Assembly: GCF_001426405.1 (NCBI RefSeq)
Contig: NZ_LMEP01000025.1
Location: 330,750-394,749 of the forward strand
From: Streptomyces sp. Root1304
GTDB taxonomy: Bacteria; Actinomycetota; Actinomycetes; Streptomycetales; Streptomycetaceae
Length of the DNA stretch: 64,000 nucleotides
Direction: 5' to 3'
In this document: positions 42,933-51,196 of the stretch, piece after piece
Layout: every line of letters starts with the position of its first letter
How positions within the stretch are numbered: the first letter of the stretch is position 1
Notes under the pieces: generated by a model
Told to the model about the DNA's origin: nothing
Seen by the model: the letters and a program-made list of their open reading frames with translations, nothing else
Databases searched by the model: none
Made by a program: the position numbers and the translations under genes

Positions 42933-43490
42933 TCAGCCGGCCGCTTCCTTGCGGCGCGCGCGGTACGCGGCCACGTGCAGCCGGTTCCCGCAGGTGCGGC
43001 TGTCGCAGTAGCGGCGCGAGCGGTTGCGGGAGAGGTCGACGAAGGCCCGGCCGCAGTCCGGCGCCTCGCAGCGCCGCAGCCGCTCCTGCTCGCCCGCCAC
43101 GACGATGAACGCGAGGGCCATGCCGCAGTCGGCCGCGAGGTGGTCGGCGACGGAGGCGCCCGGCGCGAAGTAGTGCACGTGCCAGTCGTAGCCGTCGTGG
43201 TCGGTGAGCTGTGGCGTGGTGCCCGCGTTCGCCACCAGCTGGTTGATCAGCGGGGCCGCGATGCGGGCCTCCGGGGCGGAGAAGACCGCCGCGAACTTCT
43301 CCCGCACCTCGCGTACGGCCCGCAGATCGGCGGCGCCGAGCTCGCCCACGCCACTGACCTTGTGCGCGCGGACGAAGGTCAGCAGACCGGGGATGTCCGC
43401 GAGCTCGTCCTCGCGGTCGCCCTGCGGCGCGGTGTTCATCAGATCGACGACGGTGTCGAGGGCGATCCGGGTGTCGTGGGGGATCAGCAC
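42933..43490 (-). CDS. ABATE / CGNR zinc-finger transcriptional regulator
   Basis: 185 residues. The N-terminal ABATE (stress-sensor) domain begins DTRIALDTVVDLMNT; the C-terminal CGNR zinc finger has Cys residues in RCEAPDCGRAFVDLSRNRSRRYC followed by TCGNR. Members are DNA-binding regulators of unknown ligand. It lies downstream of ssgB on the same strand but after two strong hairpins, so it is probably transcribed separately. Confidence 0.9.
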   Translation of the reverse strand: MLIPHDTRIALDTVVDLMNTAPQGDREDELADIPGLLTFVRAHKVSGVGELGAADLRAVREVREKFAAVFSAPEARIAAPLINQLVANAGTTPQLTDHDGYDWHVHYFAPGASVADHLAADCGMALAFIVVAGEQERLRRCEAPDCGRAFVDLSRNRSRRYCDSRTCGNRLHVAAYRARRKEAAG

Positions 43491-43560
43491 GATTCGCTCC
43501 CTGGCCGGCCGCGGGCGGGCGCCCGCGGAATGGCGCTGACTTTAGCGCGACCGGGAAAAG

Positions 43561-43611
43561 GACAACGGCGCCCACCACCGCGCCGGCTGCGCGGTGGGGA
43601 GCGCCGTTGTC
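43561..43611 (-). terminator. Terminator downstream of ssgB
   Basis: GACAACGGCGC (43561-43571) pairs perfectly with 43601-43611 around an inner CCACCGCG/CGCGGTGG stem, a 51-base nested hairpin. A second one, built on GGCGCCGTC, lies at about 43631-43670. Confidence 0.85.
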
Positions 43612-43681
43612 GTGCCTATGTGACTGCCCGCGCGGCGCCGTCGCCCCGAGTCGGACGGCGCCGTGCGGCTCTCGGCCTGGC

Positions 43682-44095
43682 TCAGCTGTCGGCCAGGATG
43701 TGGGAGAGCTCCGTATCGAGATCGAAGTGCCGGTGCTCGGTGCCCGGTGGCACGGCGGCGTCGGTCCTCTTCAGGAACGACTCCAGGGCCCTCGCCGGGG
43801 CCTCGAGCAGGGCTTCTCCCTCGGGGGAGCTCAACGCGATGCAGACGACTCCCTGACCGTGACTACGGGACGGCCAGACTCGGACGTCGCCCGTGCCGGT
43901 GGGCCGGTGCAGCCCCTCGGCGAGAAGGTCGCGGGCGAAGACCCATTCGACCGTCTCCTCGGCTCCGGTGTGGAAGGTGGCGTGCACGGCATAGGGATCG
44001 GCCGTGTCATACCGCAGGCCCGCGGGTACAGGCAGTGAGGACTCGCTCGACACAACGAGGCGCAGGTGCAGCTCGCAGCTGACCGTGGTGTTCAT
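43682..44095 (-). CDS. ssgB: Sporulation and cell division protein SsgB
   Basis: 137 residues from the ATG at 44095. The whole sequence (MNTTVSCELHLRLVVSSE... to ...LDTELSHILADS) matches my recollection of Streptomyces SsgB almost residue for residue; SsgB is among the most conserved proteins of the genus. It recruits FtsZ to sporulation septum sites with SsgA and is a marker for sporulating actinomycetes. In S. coelicolor its promoter depends on the stress sigma factor SigH. Confidence 0.97.
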   Translation of the reverse strand: MNTTVSCELHLRLVVSSESSLPVPAGLRYDTADPYAVHATFHTGAEETVEWVFARDLLAEGLHRPTGTGDVRVWPSRSHGQGVVCIALSSPEGEALLEAPARALESFLKRTDAAVPPGTEHRHFDLDTELSHILADS

Positions 44096-44114
44096 AAGCG
44101 CCAGGGCCTTTCGC

Positions 44115-44156
44115 TCAGTGTGCGCTCGGGGATTCGCACGTCGGCGAAATCGACAT
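44115..44156 (-). CDS. Possible 13-codon upstream ORF of ssgB
   Basis: MSISPTCESPSAH, preceded four bases upstream by GGAGG, better than the ribosome site of ssgB itself; it ends 19 bases before the ssgB start. If it is transcribed it could tune ssgB translation. The same bases can instead be read as a promoter (next entry), and both cannot hold for one transcript. Confidence 0.35.
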   Translation of the reverse strand: MSISPTCESPSAH

Positions 44157-44180
44157 GCCACCTCCAGGGTCGTTGTAAAC
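44154..44180 (-). promoter_or_regulatory. Candidate SigH-type promoter of ssgB
   Basis: On the minus strand GTTTAC (44180-44175) and GGCATG (44159-44154) with a 15-base spacer resemble SigB/SigH-family promoters (GTTT...GGGTAT). SigH control of ssgB is established in S. coelicolor; the exact match here is imperfect. Confidence 0.4.
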
Positions 44181-44233
44181 CCCTCTGTCGGTTTTGTGAT
44201 CGTTCAGGTCGCTCGTATGGGTGCGTGTGACCT

Positions 44234-44246
44234 GCGGTAATACCGC
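44234..44246. promoter_or_regulatory. Palindrome in the ssgB/PGPGW divergent promoter region
   Basis: GCGGTA-A-TACCGC is a perfect 6-1-6 inverted repeat between the divergent genes and may bind a dimeric regulator. Half of it (GCGGTAAT) recurs at 44741-44748 before tRNA-Val. Confidence 0.5.
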
Positions 44247-44285
44247 CATTCCGGGGAGGGGGTCCGGTCGGGTAAGTTGGTGGGC

Positions 44286-44708
44286 ATGAATGCGGAGAGT
44301 GACCAGCGCGCCGGGGAGTCCGCAGACGGCCAGGAAGCCGAACTGGGATCCCGTGCACCGGAGTTCATCAAGTCCCGACGAGGCCTGCATCTGAGCTGGC
44401 AGGTCGGTGTCTTCATCGTGGGACTCGCCGTGGTCGGCGCCGGGGTGGTCATGCTGCCGCTCCCCGGACCCGGCTGGCTGGTCATCTTCGGCGGCATGGC
44501 GATCTGGGCGACCGAGTTCGTCTGGGCGCAGCTCGTGCTCCGCTGGACCAAGCGCAAGGTGACCGAGGCCGCACAGCGTGCTCTCGACCCCAAGGTCCGC
44601 CGCAGGAACATCATCCTCACCACCGTCGGCCTGGTGATCATCGCCGCCCTGCTCGGCGTCTACCTCTGGAAGTTCGGCTTCGTCATGCCGTGGAAGATCG
44701 ACGAGTGA
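44286..44708 (+). CDS. PGPGW-motif transmembrane protein (TIGR02611-like)
   Basis: 140 residues from the ATG at 44286; TAAGTT at 44273-44278 ends 7 bases upstream, so it is probably leaderless. Hydrophobic segments are VGVFIVGLAVVGAGVVML and IILTTVGLVIIAALLGVYLW, with the diagnostic PLPGPGWLVIFGG between. The C-terminus is FVMPWKIDE. The family has no known function. It is divergent from ssgB. Confidence 0.88.
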   Translation: MNAESDQRAGESADGQEAELGSRAPEFIKSRRGLHLSWQVGVFIVGLAVVGAGVVMLPLPGPGWLVIFGGMAIWATEFVWAQLVLRWTKRKVTEAAQRALDPKVRRRNIILTTVGLVIIAALLGVYLWKFGFVMPWKIDE

Positions 44709-44720
44709 CCCTCGGGTGGT

Positions 44721-44750
44721 TCGGAAGCCCCGCTGACATGCGGTAATGTT
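44721..44750 (+). promoter_or_regulatory. Promoter of tRNA-Val(CAC)
   Basis: TTCGGA at 44721-44726 and TAATGT at 44745-44750 with 18-base spacing, 12 bases before the tRNA. Confidence 0.5.
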
Positions 44751-44762
44751 TGCGGTGCACCG

Positions 44763-44834
44763 GGGCGATTAGCTCAGTGGGAGAGCACTTCGTTCACACC
44801 GAAGGGGTCACTGGTTCGAACCCAGTATCGCCCA
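44763..44834 (+). tRNA. tRNA-Val(CAC), CCA encoded
   Basis: 72 bases: acceptor GGGCGAT/ATCGCCC, anticodon stem CTTCG/CGAAG with loop TTCACAC (anticodon CAC), T-loop TTCGAAC. The 3' CCA is encoded at 44835-44837. Confidence 0.97.
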
Positions 44835-44844
44835 CCACCCGGAC

Positions 44845-44882
44845 CGAAGGCCCGGAGACGGAACGCCGTCTCCGGGCCTTCG
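44845..44882. terminator. Terminator after tRNA-Val(CAC)
   Basis: A perfect 17-bp stem (44845-44861 with 44866-44882) and loop AACG. It also faces the convergent membrane-protein gene. Confidence 0.9.
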
Positions 44883-44894
44883 GCGTTCCCCCGC

Positions 44895-47501
44895 TCACCG
44901 CATCCGGGCCAGCCGCTCCCGCAGCCGCCGGGCGTCCCGGAGCCGCTGCTCGTACGTCGCGCCGACCGCGAGCAGCAGCAGCCCGGCGAGGGCCGGCGGC
45001 AGCCAGCGCGGCAGCGCCCCCACCGCCTGCACCACGTACGGCGCCAGCTCGTGCAGCCCGTCCAGGGCGAGCACCCCGCCGCCCAGCACCAGGAGGGCCT
45101 GGAGCCGGAACCGCGCACCGAGCAGCGTCACCGCCAGCGCCGCGACCCCCAGGACCAGCGGGCGCACCCACTCCGGGTCCGTCCAGGCCGCCGCGAGACT
45201 CGGCAGCAGCGTCGCCGCGAGACCCGGCCCGTACGCCGTCCACGAGGAGGCCTCCGGGTCCCGGCGGCGCCGCAGGAACCCGACGACCAGGGCGGGCACG
45301 GTCACCGGCAGCGTGTACGCCTCCGGGGTCGTCACGTCCCAGACCGCCAGCCGCACCCAGGCGGCCGACAGGAACAGCACCGCCGCCGTCCACGAGGCGA
45401 ACCGCCGCCGCTCCGGGCGCACGGCCGTCGCCGCCGCGATCACCCCGCCGAGGGCCAGGGCGAGCGCGAGGAACGCGGGCCGCGACGCGGCGAACCCGAG
45501 GGCGAGCACCCCCACGGCGCCGCCCGTGATCTCGACCGGCAGGGCCACCGGGCGCGCCTTGGCACCGACGAACGCGGTCGCCGCCGGAACCAGGAGCAGC
45601 GCGAGCGCCGTCCCGTGGTCCTCGAACCCGCCGACCGCCGCCACCGAGAGCACGAGCCCGGTCGCGGTGAGCACCGCGCCGCAGGCCGCGACCACCCGGC
45701 GGGTGTCCGTACCGAGCACCGCCACGCCAGTGAGCAGCGCGAGCACCGCCCCCAGCACCACGAAGGTGGCGCCTCGGACGTCCAGGGCCAGGGCGACCGC
45801 GCTCACGGCGGACGCGAGCCCGCCGACGTACGCGCTCCACCCGATGACGGCCCCGGGCGAGGGCGCGGGAGCCCGCGTCACGGGCCGGGAGGGCGTCCAG
45901 GCGGGCCACCCGGGCCCGGTGCCGGGGGCCCCGAACGCGCCGGGTCCGGAGGGCGTGCCCGGAGTGGGTGCGGCAGGGGTGTCGGAGGCCTCGGGCGCCG
46001 GCGTGGCCGGTGCGGTCCGGGGCTCCGGCTCCCGCAGGCCTCGCGTCAGCGGGGACGGCCGGACCGCGATCCACAGGGCCGCCGCGCTCGTCAGGAGCTG
46101 GAGGGCGAGCGTCGCCGCGTAGGGCAGGCCCAGGGAGACCGGCAGGGCCGTCAGGAGCGCCCAGCCGAGGGCGAGGGACCCGCAGCGGGCCCACAGCCGG
46201 GGGAGGACCGCCAGCGCGGCGGCGGCCACCGCCAGGACCAGCACGGCCGTCCCCGGGTACGAGGCCAACTCCCGTCCGGCGTGCTCGCCGGACCACACCT
46301 CGGTGGTCCGGGCCAACGGCCCGAGCAGCCCCGCCGCCACCGGCGGGAGCGCCCAGAAGACCCCCAGAGCAGCCACCCCGGCCCCCGCCCGGGCGAACCC
46401 GCGCCGGATGCCGGCCGGTGTCCGGAGCGCGGAGGTGCCCGCCACCGGGCCGCCCTCGGATGCGGGAACGCCGCCCTCGGGCGCCCGCCGCCCGTCGGCC
46501 GGAGCCGCCGTCGCGCCCGGACGCCACACCGACATCAGCGCCAGCCCGCACAGGACGTACGCGGGAACCGCCCAGTCCGCGGGCACGGCGGCGCGCAGCA
46601 GCCCGCCGAGGGCCGCCACCGACGCCAGACCGGCGACCACCGCTCCCGCCACCGACAGCGCGGGCGTCCGCCAGGCCCCGTACAGCGTCACCGCCGCGCT
46701 CGCCAGGAGCAGCGCCGCGCCGCTCCACGGCGAGGTCAGCGAGAGCCAGCCACCGGTCAGGAGCGCCCAGCCGCCGAGGGCCGTCGCACCCGTCGCGGCC
46801 GTGATCCGCACCGAGGCCGGACGGGTCCACAGCACCACCGCCCCGTCCGCCGCCGCGGTGACCAGGGCCGCCCAGGCGAAGGCCGTCGGACCGCCCCCGG
46901 CCGCCAGCACACCGAGCGGCAGCGGCAGCTGCCCGGCGACCACCGCCGCCGGCAGCGGAATCCGCAGCCGCGACAGCGCCGAGCCGTACGCCGTCCACGC
47001 GCCCGCCAGGACCGCCGAGACCACCGCCGTGTACCCGAGACCGTCCGTCCCCGGCAGCGCCACCCGGTGCACCGCGTACGCGTCGAGCACCATGAGGACC
47101 AGACCCAGCGCCGCCACCGACTCGGCCGTCGACACCAGGCCCCTGCGCAGCAGCGCCACCGGCGTCGCCAGGGCCGCAGAGGTCACCACGGACAGGACCA
47201 CCGCCCGCCCGCCGATCCCCATCGACCCCCAGCTGACCAGGGTGAAGGCGACGGCCGCGATCGTCAGCAGGGTGCCGCCCAGCGTGAGCAGCACGTTCTG
47301 CGCGCTCCGCGGCGTCGAGTCCGCGGGAGCCGGAGCGGGGAACGGGCGGGGCGTCGGGGGCGCGGTCGGCGTGGCCGACGCGTGGAGGACCTGGATCAGC
47401 CAGGCCCGCCGGGCCAGCAGCTGGGACCGGCGTCCGTCGAGTCGCGCCAGCTCGCGGTCGACGAGCACCAGCTCGTCCGCGGGCGGCAGGGAGTTGTCCA
47501 T
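44895..47501 (-). CDS. Large multi-pass membrane protein (SCO7613 C-terminal-domain type)
   Basis: 868 residues. A short charged N-terminus (ADELVLVDRELARLDGRRSQLLARRAWL, helical) and a Pro-rich linker precede more than 20 Ala/Leu/Val-rich segments that run to the C-terminus, ending with an Arg-rich helix. The N-terminal segment is like the helical hairpin that starts the Streptomyces membrane family annotated by its SCO7613 C-terminal domain. Function unknown. A -10-like CACACT lies just upstream of the ATG. Confidence 0.8.
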   Translation of the reverse strand: MDNSLPPADELVLVDRELARLDGRRSQLLARRAWLIQVLHASATPTAPPTPRPFPAPAPADSTPRSAQNVLLTLGGTLLTIAAVAFTLVSWGSMGIGGRAVVLSVVTSAALATPVALLRRGLVSTAESVAALGLVLMVLDAYAVHRVALPGTDGLGYTAVVSAVLAGAWTAYGSALSRLRIPLPAAVVAGQLPLPLGVLAAGGGPTAFAWAALVTAAADGAVVLWTRPASVRITAATGATALGGWALLTGGWLSLTSPWSGAALLLASAAVTLYGAWRTPALSVAGAVVAGLASVAALGGLLRAAVPADWAVPAYVLCGLALMSVWRPGATAAPADGRRAPEGGVPASEGGPVAGTSALRTPAGIRRGFARAGAGVAALGVFWALPPVAAGLLGPLARTTEVWSGEHAGRELASYPGTAVLVLAVAAAALAVLPRLWARCGSLALGWALLTALPVSLGLPYAATLALQLLTSAAALWIAVRPSPLTRGLREPEPRTAPATPAPEASDTPAAPTPGTPSGPGAFGAPGTGPGWPAWTPSRPVTRAPAPSPGAVIGWSAYVGGLASAVSAVALALDVRGATFVVLGAVLALLTGVAVLGTDTRRVVAACGAVLTATGLVLSVAAVGGFEDHGTALALLLVPAATAFVGAKARPVALPVEITGGAVGVLALGFAASRPAFLALALALGGVIAAATAVRPERRRFASWTAAVLFLSAAWVRLAVWDVTTPEAYTLPVTVPALVVGFLRRRRDPEASSWTAYGPGLAATLLPSLAAAWTDPEWVRPLVLGVAALAVTLLGARFRLQALLVLGGGVLALDGLHELAPYVVQAVGALPRWLPPALAGLLLLAVGATYEQRLRDARRLRERLARMR

Positions 47502-47593
47502 GTCCGGAGTGTGGCCCCGGGCACACCCGGCCGGAATGCGTCCCGGTACTCATCTTCCCGCCCGGCCGCCCTGAGTACCCCCACACTGGGGTC

Positions 47594-48055
47594 ATGGACT
47601 GGTGCCGGTACAGCTTCCGCAGCGTCTGGCGGCTCCCCGCCCCGCCGGAGGCCGTCTACGCCGTCCTCGAACGCGCCGAGGAGTACCCGAGCTGGTGGCC
47701 CCAGGTCCGCGAGGTCGTCCCCGTCGACGACGCCACCGGCACCGCCCGCTTCCGCTCCCTCCTCCCGTACGACCTCGTCGTCACGGCCCGCGCCCTGCGC
47801 CGCGACCCCGCGGCCGGGGTCCTGGAGATCGGACTCGGCGGCGACCTGGTGGGCTGGGCCCGCTGGACACTCGCCCCGGAAGGGACCGGCACCCGCGTGG
47901 TCTACGAGCAGGAGGTCGAGGTCCGCGCCCGCCTCCTGCGGGCCCTCGCCGTCCCCGGGCGGCCCGTCTTCCGCGCCAACCACGCCTGGATGATGCGCGG
48001 CGGACGGCGGGGTCTCGCCGCGAGTTTGAAGGGAACGCGCGAAGAGCGCCGTTGA
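47594..48055 (+). CDS. SRPBCC (polyketide cyclase/START-like) protein
   Basis: 153 residues. Starts DWCRYSFRSVWRLPAPPEAVYAVLERAEEYPSWWPQV, the typical opening of the helix-grip fold, then paired strands and a C-terminal long helix (FRANHAWMMRGGRRGLAASL). It binds a hydrophobic ligand or acts as cyclase; nothing nearby points to a pathway. It is divergent from the large membrane protein. Confidence 0.88.
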   Translation: MDWCRYSFRSVWRLPAPPEAVYAVLERAEEYPSWWPQVREVVPVDDATGTARFRSLLPYDLVVTARALRRDPAAGVLEIGLGGDLVGWARWTLAPEGTGTRVVYEQEVEVRARLLRALAVPGRPVFRANHAWMMRGGRRGLAASLKGTREERR

Positions 48056-48085
48056 GGGTGGTGGCCGGGCGCCGGGCGGGCCGGT

Positions 48086-48115
48086 TTGAACGGAGGGCGC
48101 GAAGGCCTGTATGGT
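48086..48115 (+). promoter_or_regulatory. Promoter of the second tRNA-Val(CAC)
   Basis: TTGAAC at 48086-48091 and TATGGT at 48110-48115 with 18-base spacing, 13 bases before the tRNA. Confidence 0.6.
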
Positions 48116-48128
48116 TCAACCCGTTCCC

Positions 48129-48200
48129 GGGCGATTAGCTCAGCGGGAGAGCACTTCGTTCACACCGAAGGGGTCACTGGTTCGATCCCAGTATCGCCCA
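48129..48200 (+). tRNA. tRNA-Val(CAC), CCA not encoded
   Basis: Differs from the copy at 44763 at a D-loop base and a T-loop base (GATC rather than GAAC), and is followed by CCG instead of CCA. Anticodon CAC. Confidence 0.97.
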
Positions 48201-48206
48201 CCGGGT

Positions 48207-48240
48207 AGAGGCCGGTCCGTCGAAAGACGGACCGGCCTCT
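48207..48240. terminator. Terminator after the second tRNA-Val(CAC)
   Basis: A perfect 15-bp stem (48207-48221 with 48226-48240) with loop GAAA. It also serves the convergent exonuclease gene. Confidence 0.9.
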
Positions 48241-48248
48241 GTCATGTG

Positions 48249-48977
48249 TCAGGCCGCCGTGCCCAGTTCCGGCCGCAGCGGCCACGCCGGGTCCACCGTC
48301 TCCGGCGTCCCCTGCCGGGTGAACCACGCCTGGAGGCCCCGCGCCTGCGCCGCGTGCCACACCGCCTGCAGGGTGTGCAGCTCCGCCGGGGTCAGGCGCT
48401 CCAGGCGCGACGAGAAGCGCCGCGCCACCGCCCGTACGACATCGAGCGCCGCCGCCGCGTCCGCCGCCGCGTCGTGCGCCCCCGTCAGATCCACCTCGTA
48501 GTGCGCGCACAGGTCGGTCAGCGTCCGGCGGCCCTTGCGGTACCGGTCCAGGTGCTTGTCCAGCACCCGGGGGTCCAGCACGCACAGCGGGGTGCCGCCC
48601 AGGTAGTCGCCGAGCGTGGACGCCCGGTGCCTGCGCAGCTCGCGGTCGAGGATCGTCAGGTCGAACGGCGCGTTCATCACCACCAGCGGCCGCCCCGCCG
48701 CGGACTGCTCGGCCAGCGCGCGCGCCAGCTCCTCCATCACCGGGGCCGGCCAGCGGCCGTTCCGCTGGAGGTGATCGTCCGTCAGTCCGTGCACGGCCGT
48801 GGCCCCTTCGGGCACCGGTATGCCCGGATTGACCAGCCAGCGCGTGACCCGCGGACGCGCTCCCCTCGTGTCCTGCACGACGAGAGCGGCCGACACGATC
48901 CGGTCGCCCTCGACGTCGACTCCCGTGGTCTCCGTGTCGAAAGCGGCCAGGGGCCCTTCGTACCAGTGCAACGTCAT
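48249..48977 (-). CDS. DEDDh 3'-5' exonuclease (DnaQ/epsilon-like)
   Basis: 242 residues from the ATG at 48977. Motif I AAFDTETTGVD (Asp, Glu), motif II VVMNAPFDLTILDREL (Asp) and motif III GAHDAAADAAAALDVV (His-x4-Asp) make the metal-dependent exonuclease site. It is single-domain, so proofreading or oligonucleotide degradation is likely; it is not tied to a polymerase gene here. Confidence 0.9.
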   Translation of the reverse strand: MTLHWYEGPLAAFDTETTGVDVEGDRIVSAALVVQDTRGARPRVTRWLVNPGIPVPEGATAVHGLTDDHLQRNGRWPAPVMEELARALAEQSAAGRPLVVMNAPFDLTILDRELRRHRASTLGDYLGGTPLCVLDPRVLDKHLDRYRKGRRTLTDLCAHYEVDLTGAHDAAADAAAALDVVRAVARRFSSRLERLTPAELHTLQAVWHAAQARGLQAWFTRQGTPETVDPAWPLRPELGTAA

Positions 48978-49099
48978 CCCTGAACTCCCTGCACACGTGC
49001 GGCAGATGGCCAACCCCCTGCCCCCGAAACGGTGATACCCGGACTGTTTGCGCCGTACGCGGACCGGTCACAACAGAAGGGACGGGGAAGGAAGAAGAC

Positions 49100-49666
49100 A
49101 TGGCGCTCGCCCAGCCCGAGTCGGGAGGGCTGCCGCCCCAGCGGCTGGCACCGACACGCGGCTCACTCGCCACCACCGCCTGCATGGAGACCCTTCAGGT
49201 GGGATACCTGCACGCCGTCGCGGCCGCGGCCGGCTGCTCGCTGTCCCAGCCCTTTCCGGACAACGGCATCGACTGGCACGTGAGCCACAGCGCTCCCGGC
49301 CACACCGTCGACGACGAAGTGACCATCAAGGTGCAGCTCAAGTGCACCTACCAGATACCGCCGCGCCCGCCCGGGAGCACCTTCTCGTTCACCCTCGACA
49401 ACGACCACCTGGTGAAACTCGCCAGGACCCCGGTGTCCGTCCACAAGATCCTCGTCGTGATGCTCGTCCCGCGGGCACCGGAGGACTGGCTGAGGGCGAG
49501 CCACGACCGGCTCGACCTGCGGCACTGCTGCTACTGGACCAACCTGGCCGGACAGCCGGTCACGGGACGGCGCCGGACCACCGTGCGCATCCCGACGGCG
49601 CGGATCTTCGACGACCGGGCACTCTGCGAGATCATGACCCGGGTCGGCGTGGGAGGGAGACCTTGA
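49100..49666 (+). CDS. DUF4365-like protein
   Basis: 188 residues. It begins with an 18-residue variable front, then TRGSLATTACMETLQVGYLHAVAAAAGCSLSQPFPDNGIDW. Later come TIKVQLKCTYQ, FSFTLDNDHLVKLA, KILVVMLVP and CCYWTNLAG. The D...QLK pattern recalls a restriction-endonuclease-like fold (Asp...Gln-x-Lys), as proposed for DUF4365. GGAAGGAAGAA lies just before the ATG. Its stop overlaps the next gene's start by one base, so the two are one unit. It could be a nuclease of a defence pair, but no partner enzyme is recognised. Confidence 0.72.
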   Translation: MALAQPESGGLPPQRLAPTRGSLATTACMETLQVGYLHAVAAAAGCSLSQPFPDNGIDWHVSHSAPGHTVDDEVTIKVQLKCTYQIPPRPPGSTFSFTLDNDHLVKLARTPVSVHKILVVMLVPRAPEDWLRASHDRLDLRHCCYWTNLAGQPVTGRRRTTVRIPTARIFDDRALCEIMTRVGVGGRP

Positions 49667-50979
49667 TGCACCGACCGACCGACGAACCGGGGTTCGGGGA
49701 GGAGCGGGGCGGAGCCGGGCACGGCCCCGTCCCCCCGCCCTACCGGCCCCACCCACCACCCGCCGAGACCCCCGGGCCCTGGACCGGCGTCCCCGGCCCG
49801 CCCACCGGCCCCTGGGCCGACAGCCAGGGCACCCCCGACCCGGGCAGGGTCGACCCGCGCGTCCTCGGCGCCCTCCTCGCCCGGCACGGCTGGCGGCGGC
49901 GCGGCGGCGCGGCCGGCCGCTACAGCCGCTGGACCCCGCCCGGCAGCGGCGCCGGCACCAGCCTGCTGGTCCCGGAGAGCCGTGCCTTCCCGGACTGCGA
50001 GGACCTGCTCGGCGAGGCGCTCACCGCCCTCGCCCGCAGCGCCACGCCCTCCGCCCGCGAGGTCCTCACCGGCCTCGCCGTGCCCAGCGACGAGATCCGC
50101 TGGTGGCGCGACGTGCCCCCGGGCCCCGCCGGCACGGTCCCCTGGACTGTGCAGGAACAGCTCAGGTCCGCCGCCCGCCAGCTGCTCCTGGCCGGCGCCC
50201 TCGCCGTACGCGGCCGGGCCGGCTACTACGGGGCCCGGCACCGGCGACCCGCCCAGGCCTCCCTGGAGACCGTCGTCGTCGGCGCGGCCCCCGGCGGGCG
50301 CGGCCTCACCGCGTTCCTGCCCGTCGACCCCGGCCGCCCGATCGCCGTACGGCTCTACCACGCGCTCCACGCGGCCCGCGAGGCCACCGACTACCAGCGG
50401 GCCACCGGCGGCATGGAGGCCTTCGACGCCGCCGTCGGGGCCGGTGTCAGCCGAGAGCTCACCGAGGCCCTGGTGGCCCTCGTCCGGGGCACCGAGGGCG
50501 CCAGGATCGCCCTGGAGTGGGCTCCGTCCGCCGGGGCTCCCGAGGGCTGCGCCGCCCGGCCCGAACCCGTCGAGTTCTCGCCCGGCGACCTGCCCGCGCT
50601 GCGCGAGGCGAGCGCCCGCTACCTCACCGACGAACCGTCCGTACCGGTCCGGCTCACCGGAGCCGTCGTCCGCATGCGCCGCTCCGAGCCGCGCGGCGAG
50701 GGCACCGTACGGCTCCGGGTGCTCGGCGGGGCGGAGGTCCCGCACGTCCGCGTGACCCTCGACGAGGAGGCGTACCGCACGGCGGGGCACGCCCATCTCG
50801 TCGGGCTCCCGATCCGGGTCGTGGGAAGGCTGGAGAGCCGGGGCGGCTTCCGGCGGCTCACCGACGCGTCGGGGGTGGTCCCCGTACAGGTCGACGAGAC
50901 GGAACGGGACCGGCTGATGAAGTCGCTCCAGGAGAACCTGGACTTCTTCGAGGAGGCGTGCGGGCCGGACGAGGGCTGA
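49666..50979 (+). CDS. Hypothetical protein paired with the DUF4365-like gene
   Basis: 437 residues from the ATG at 49666 (TGATG overlap; GGGAGGGAG upstream). A Pro/Gly-rich 60-residue front precedes a globular body with RRRGGAAGRYSRW, IRWWRDVPPGPAG, and a C-terminal beta-rich part (RMRRSEPRGEGTVRLRVL, DASGVVPVQVDETE). Its tail is acidic. I do not recognise a family. Coupling to the DUF4365-like gene suggests they act together. Confidence 0.75.
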   Translation: MHRPTDEPGFGEERGGAGHGPVPPPYRPHPPPAETPGPWTGVPGPPTGPWADSQGTPDPGRVDPRVLGALLARHGWRRRGGAAGRYSRWTPPGSGAGTSLLVPESRAFPDCEDLLGEALTALARSATPSAREVLTGLAVPSDEIRWWRDVPPGPAGTVPWTVQEQLRSAARQLLLAGALAVRGRAGYYGARHRRPAQASLETVVVGAAPGGRGLTAFLPVDPGRPIAVRLYHALHAAREATDYQRATGGMEAFDAAVGAGVSRELTEALVALVRGTEGARIALEWAPSAGAPEGCAARPEPVEFSPGDLPALREASARYLTDEPSVPVRLTGAVVRMRRSEPRGEGTVRLRVLGGAEVPHVRVTLDEEAYRTAGHAHLVGLPIRVVGRLESRGGFRRLTDASGVVPVQVDETERDRLMKSLQENLDFFEEACGPDEG

Positions 50980-51105
50980 GGTGCCGGGAGTGTGCCGAGG
51001 ACCGGGGCCGGGACCGAAGGGCGGGACCGTGCCGGTGGGCCGCCGACCGGGGGCCGGGCGGCGGGTCGGCGGTAAACCGCTTCGCGGGCGGTCCGGTCGG
51101 CTCGG

Positions 51106-51148
51106 TAGGATCAGCGGTGCGCGGCACCTCGTCTCTGTCGCGCACCGC
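51106..51148 (+). promoter_or_regulatory. thrS promoter and leader hairpin
   Basis: TAGGAT at 51106-51111 is a good -10. Directly after it GCGGTGCGCG (51114-51123) pairs perfectly with 51139-51148 around a 15-base loop, so the hairpin lies at the very 5' end of an approximately 80-base leader. The phrase CACCTCGT plus TCTG repeats at about 51126 and 51159. Confidence 0.5.
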
Positions 51149-51196
51149 CGGCGCCGGCACCTCGTGTCTGCCTGCGCCCTTATGTACGGAGTACCC

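Noticed and set aside
50980..51196. T-box riboswitch upstream of thrS
   Set aside because: No specifier stem or T-box sequence visible; the leader after the likely promoter is only about 80 bases.
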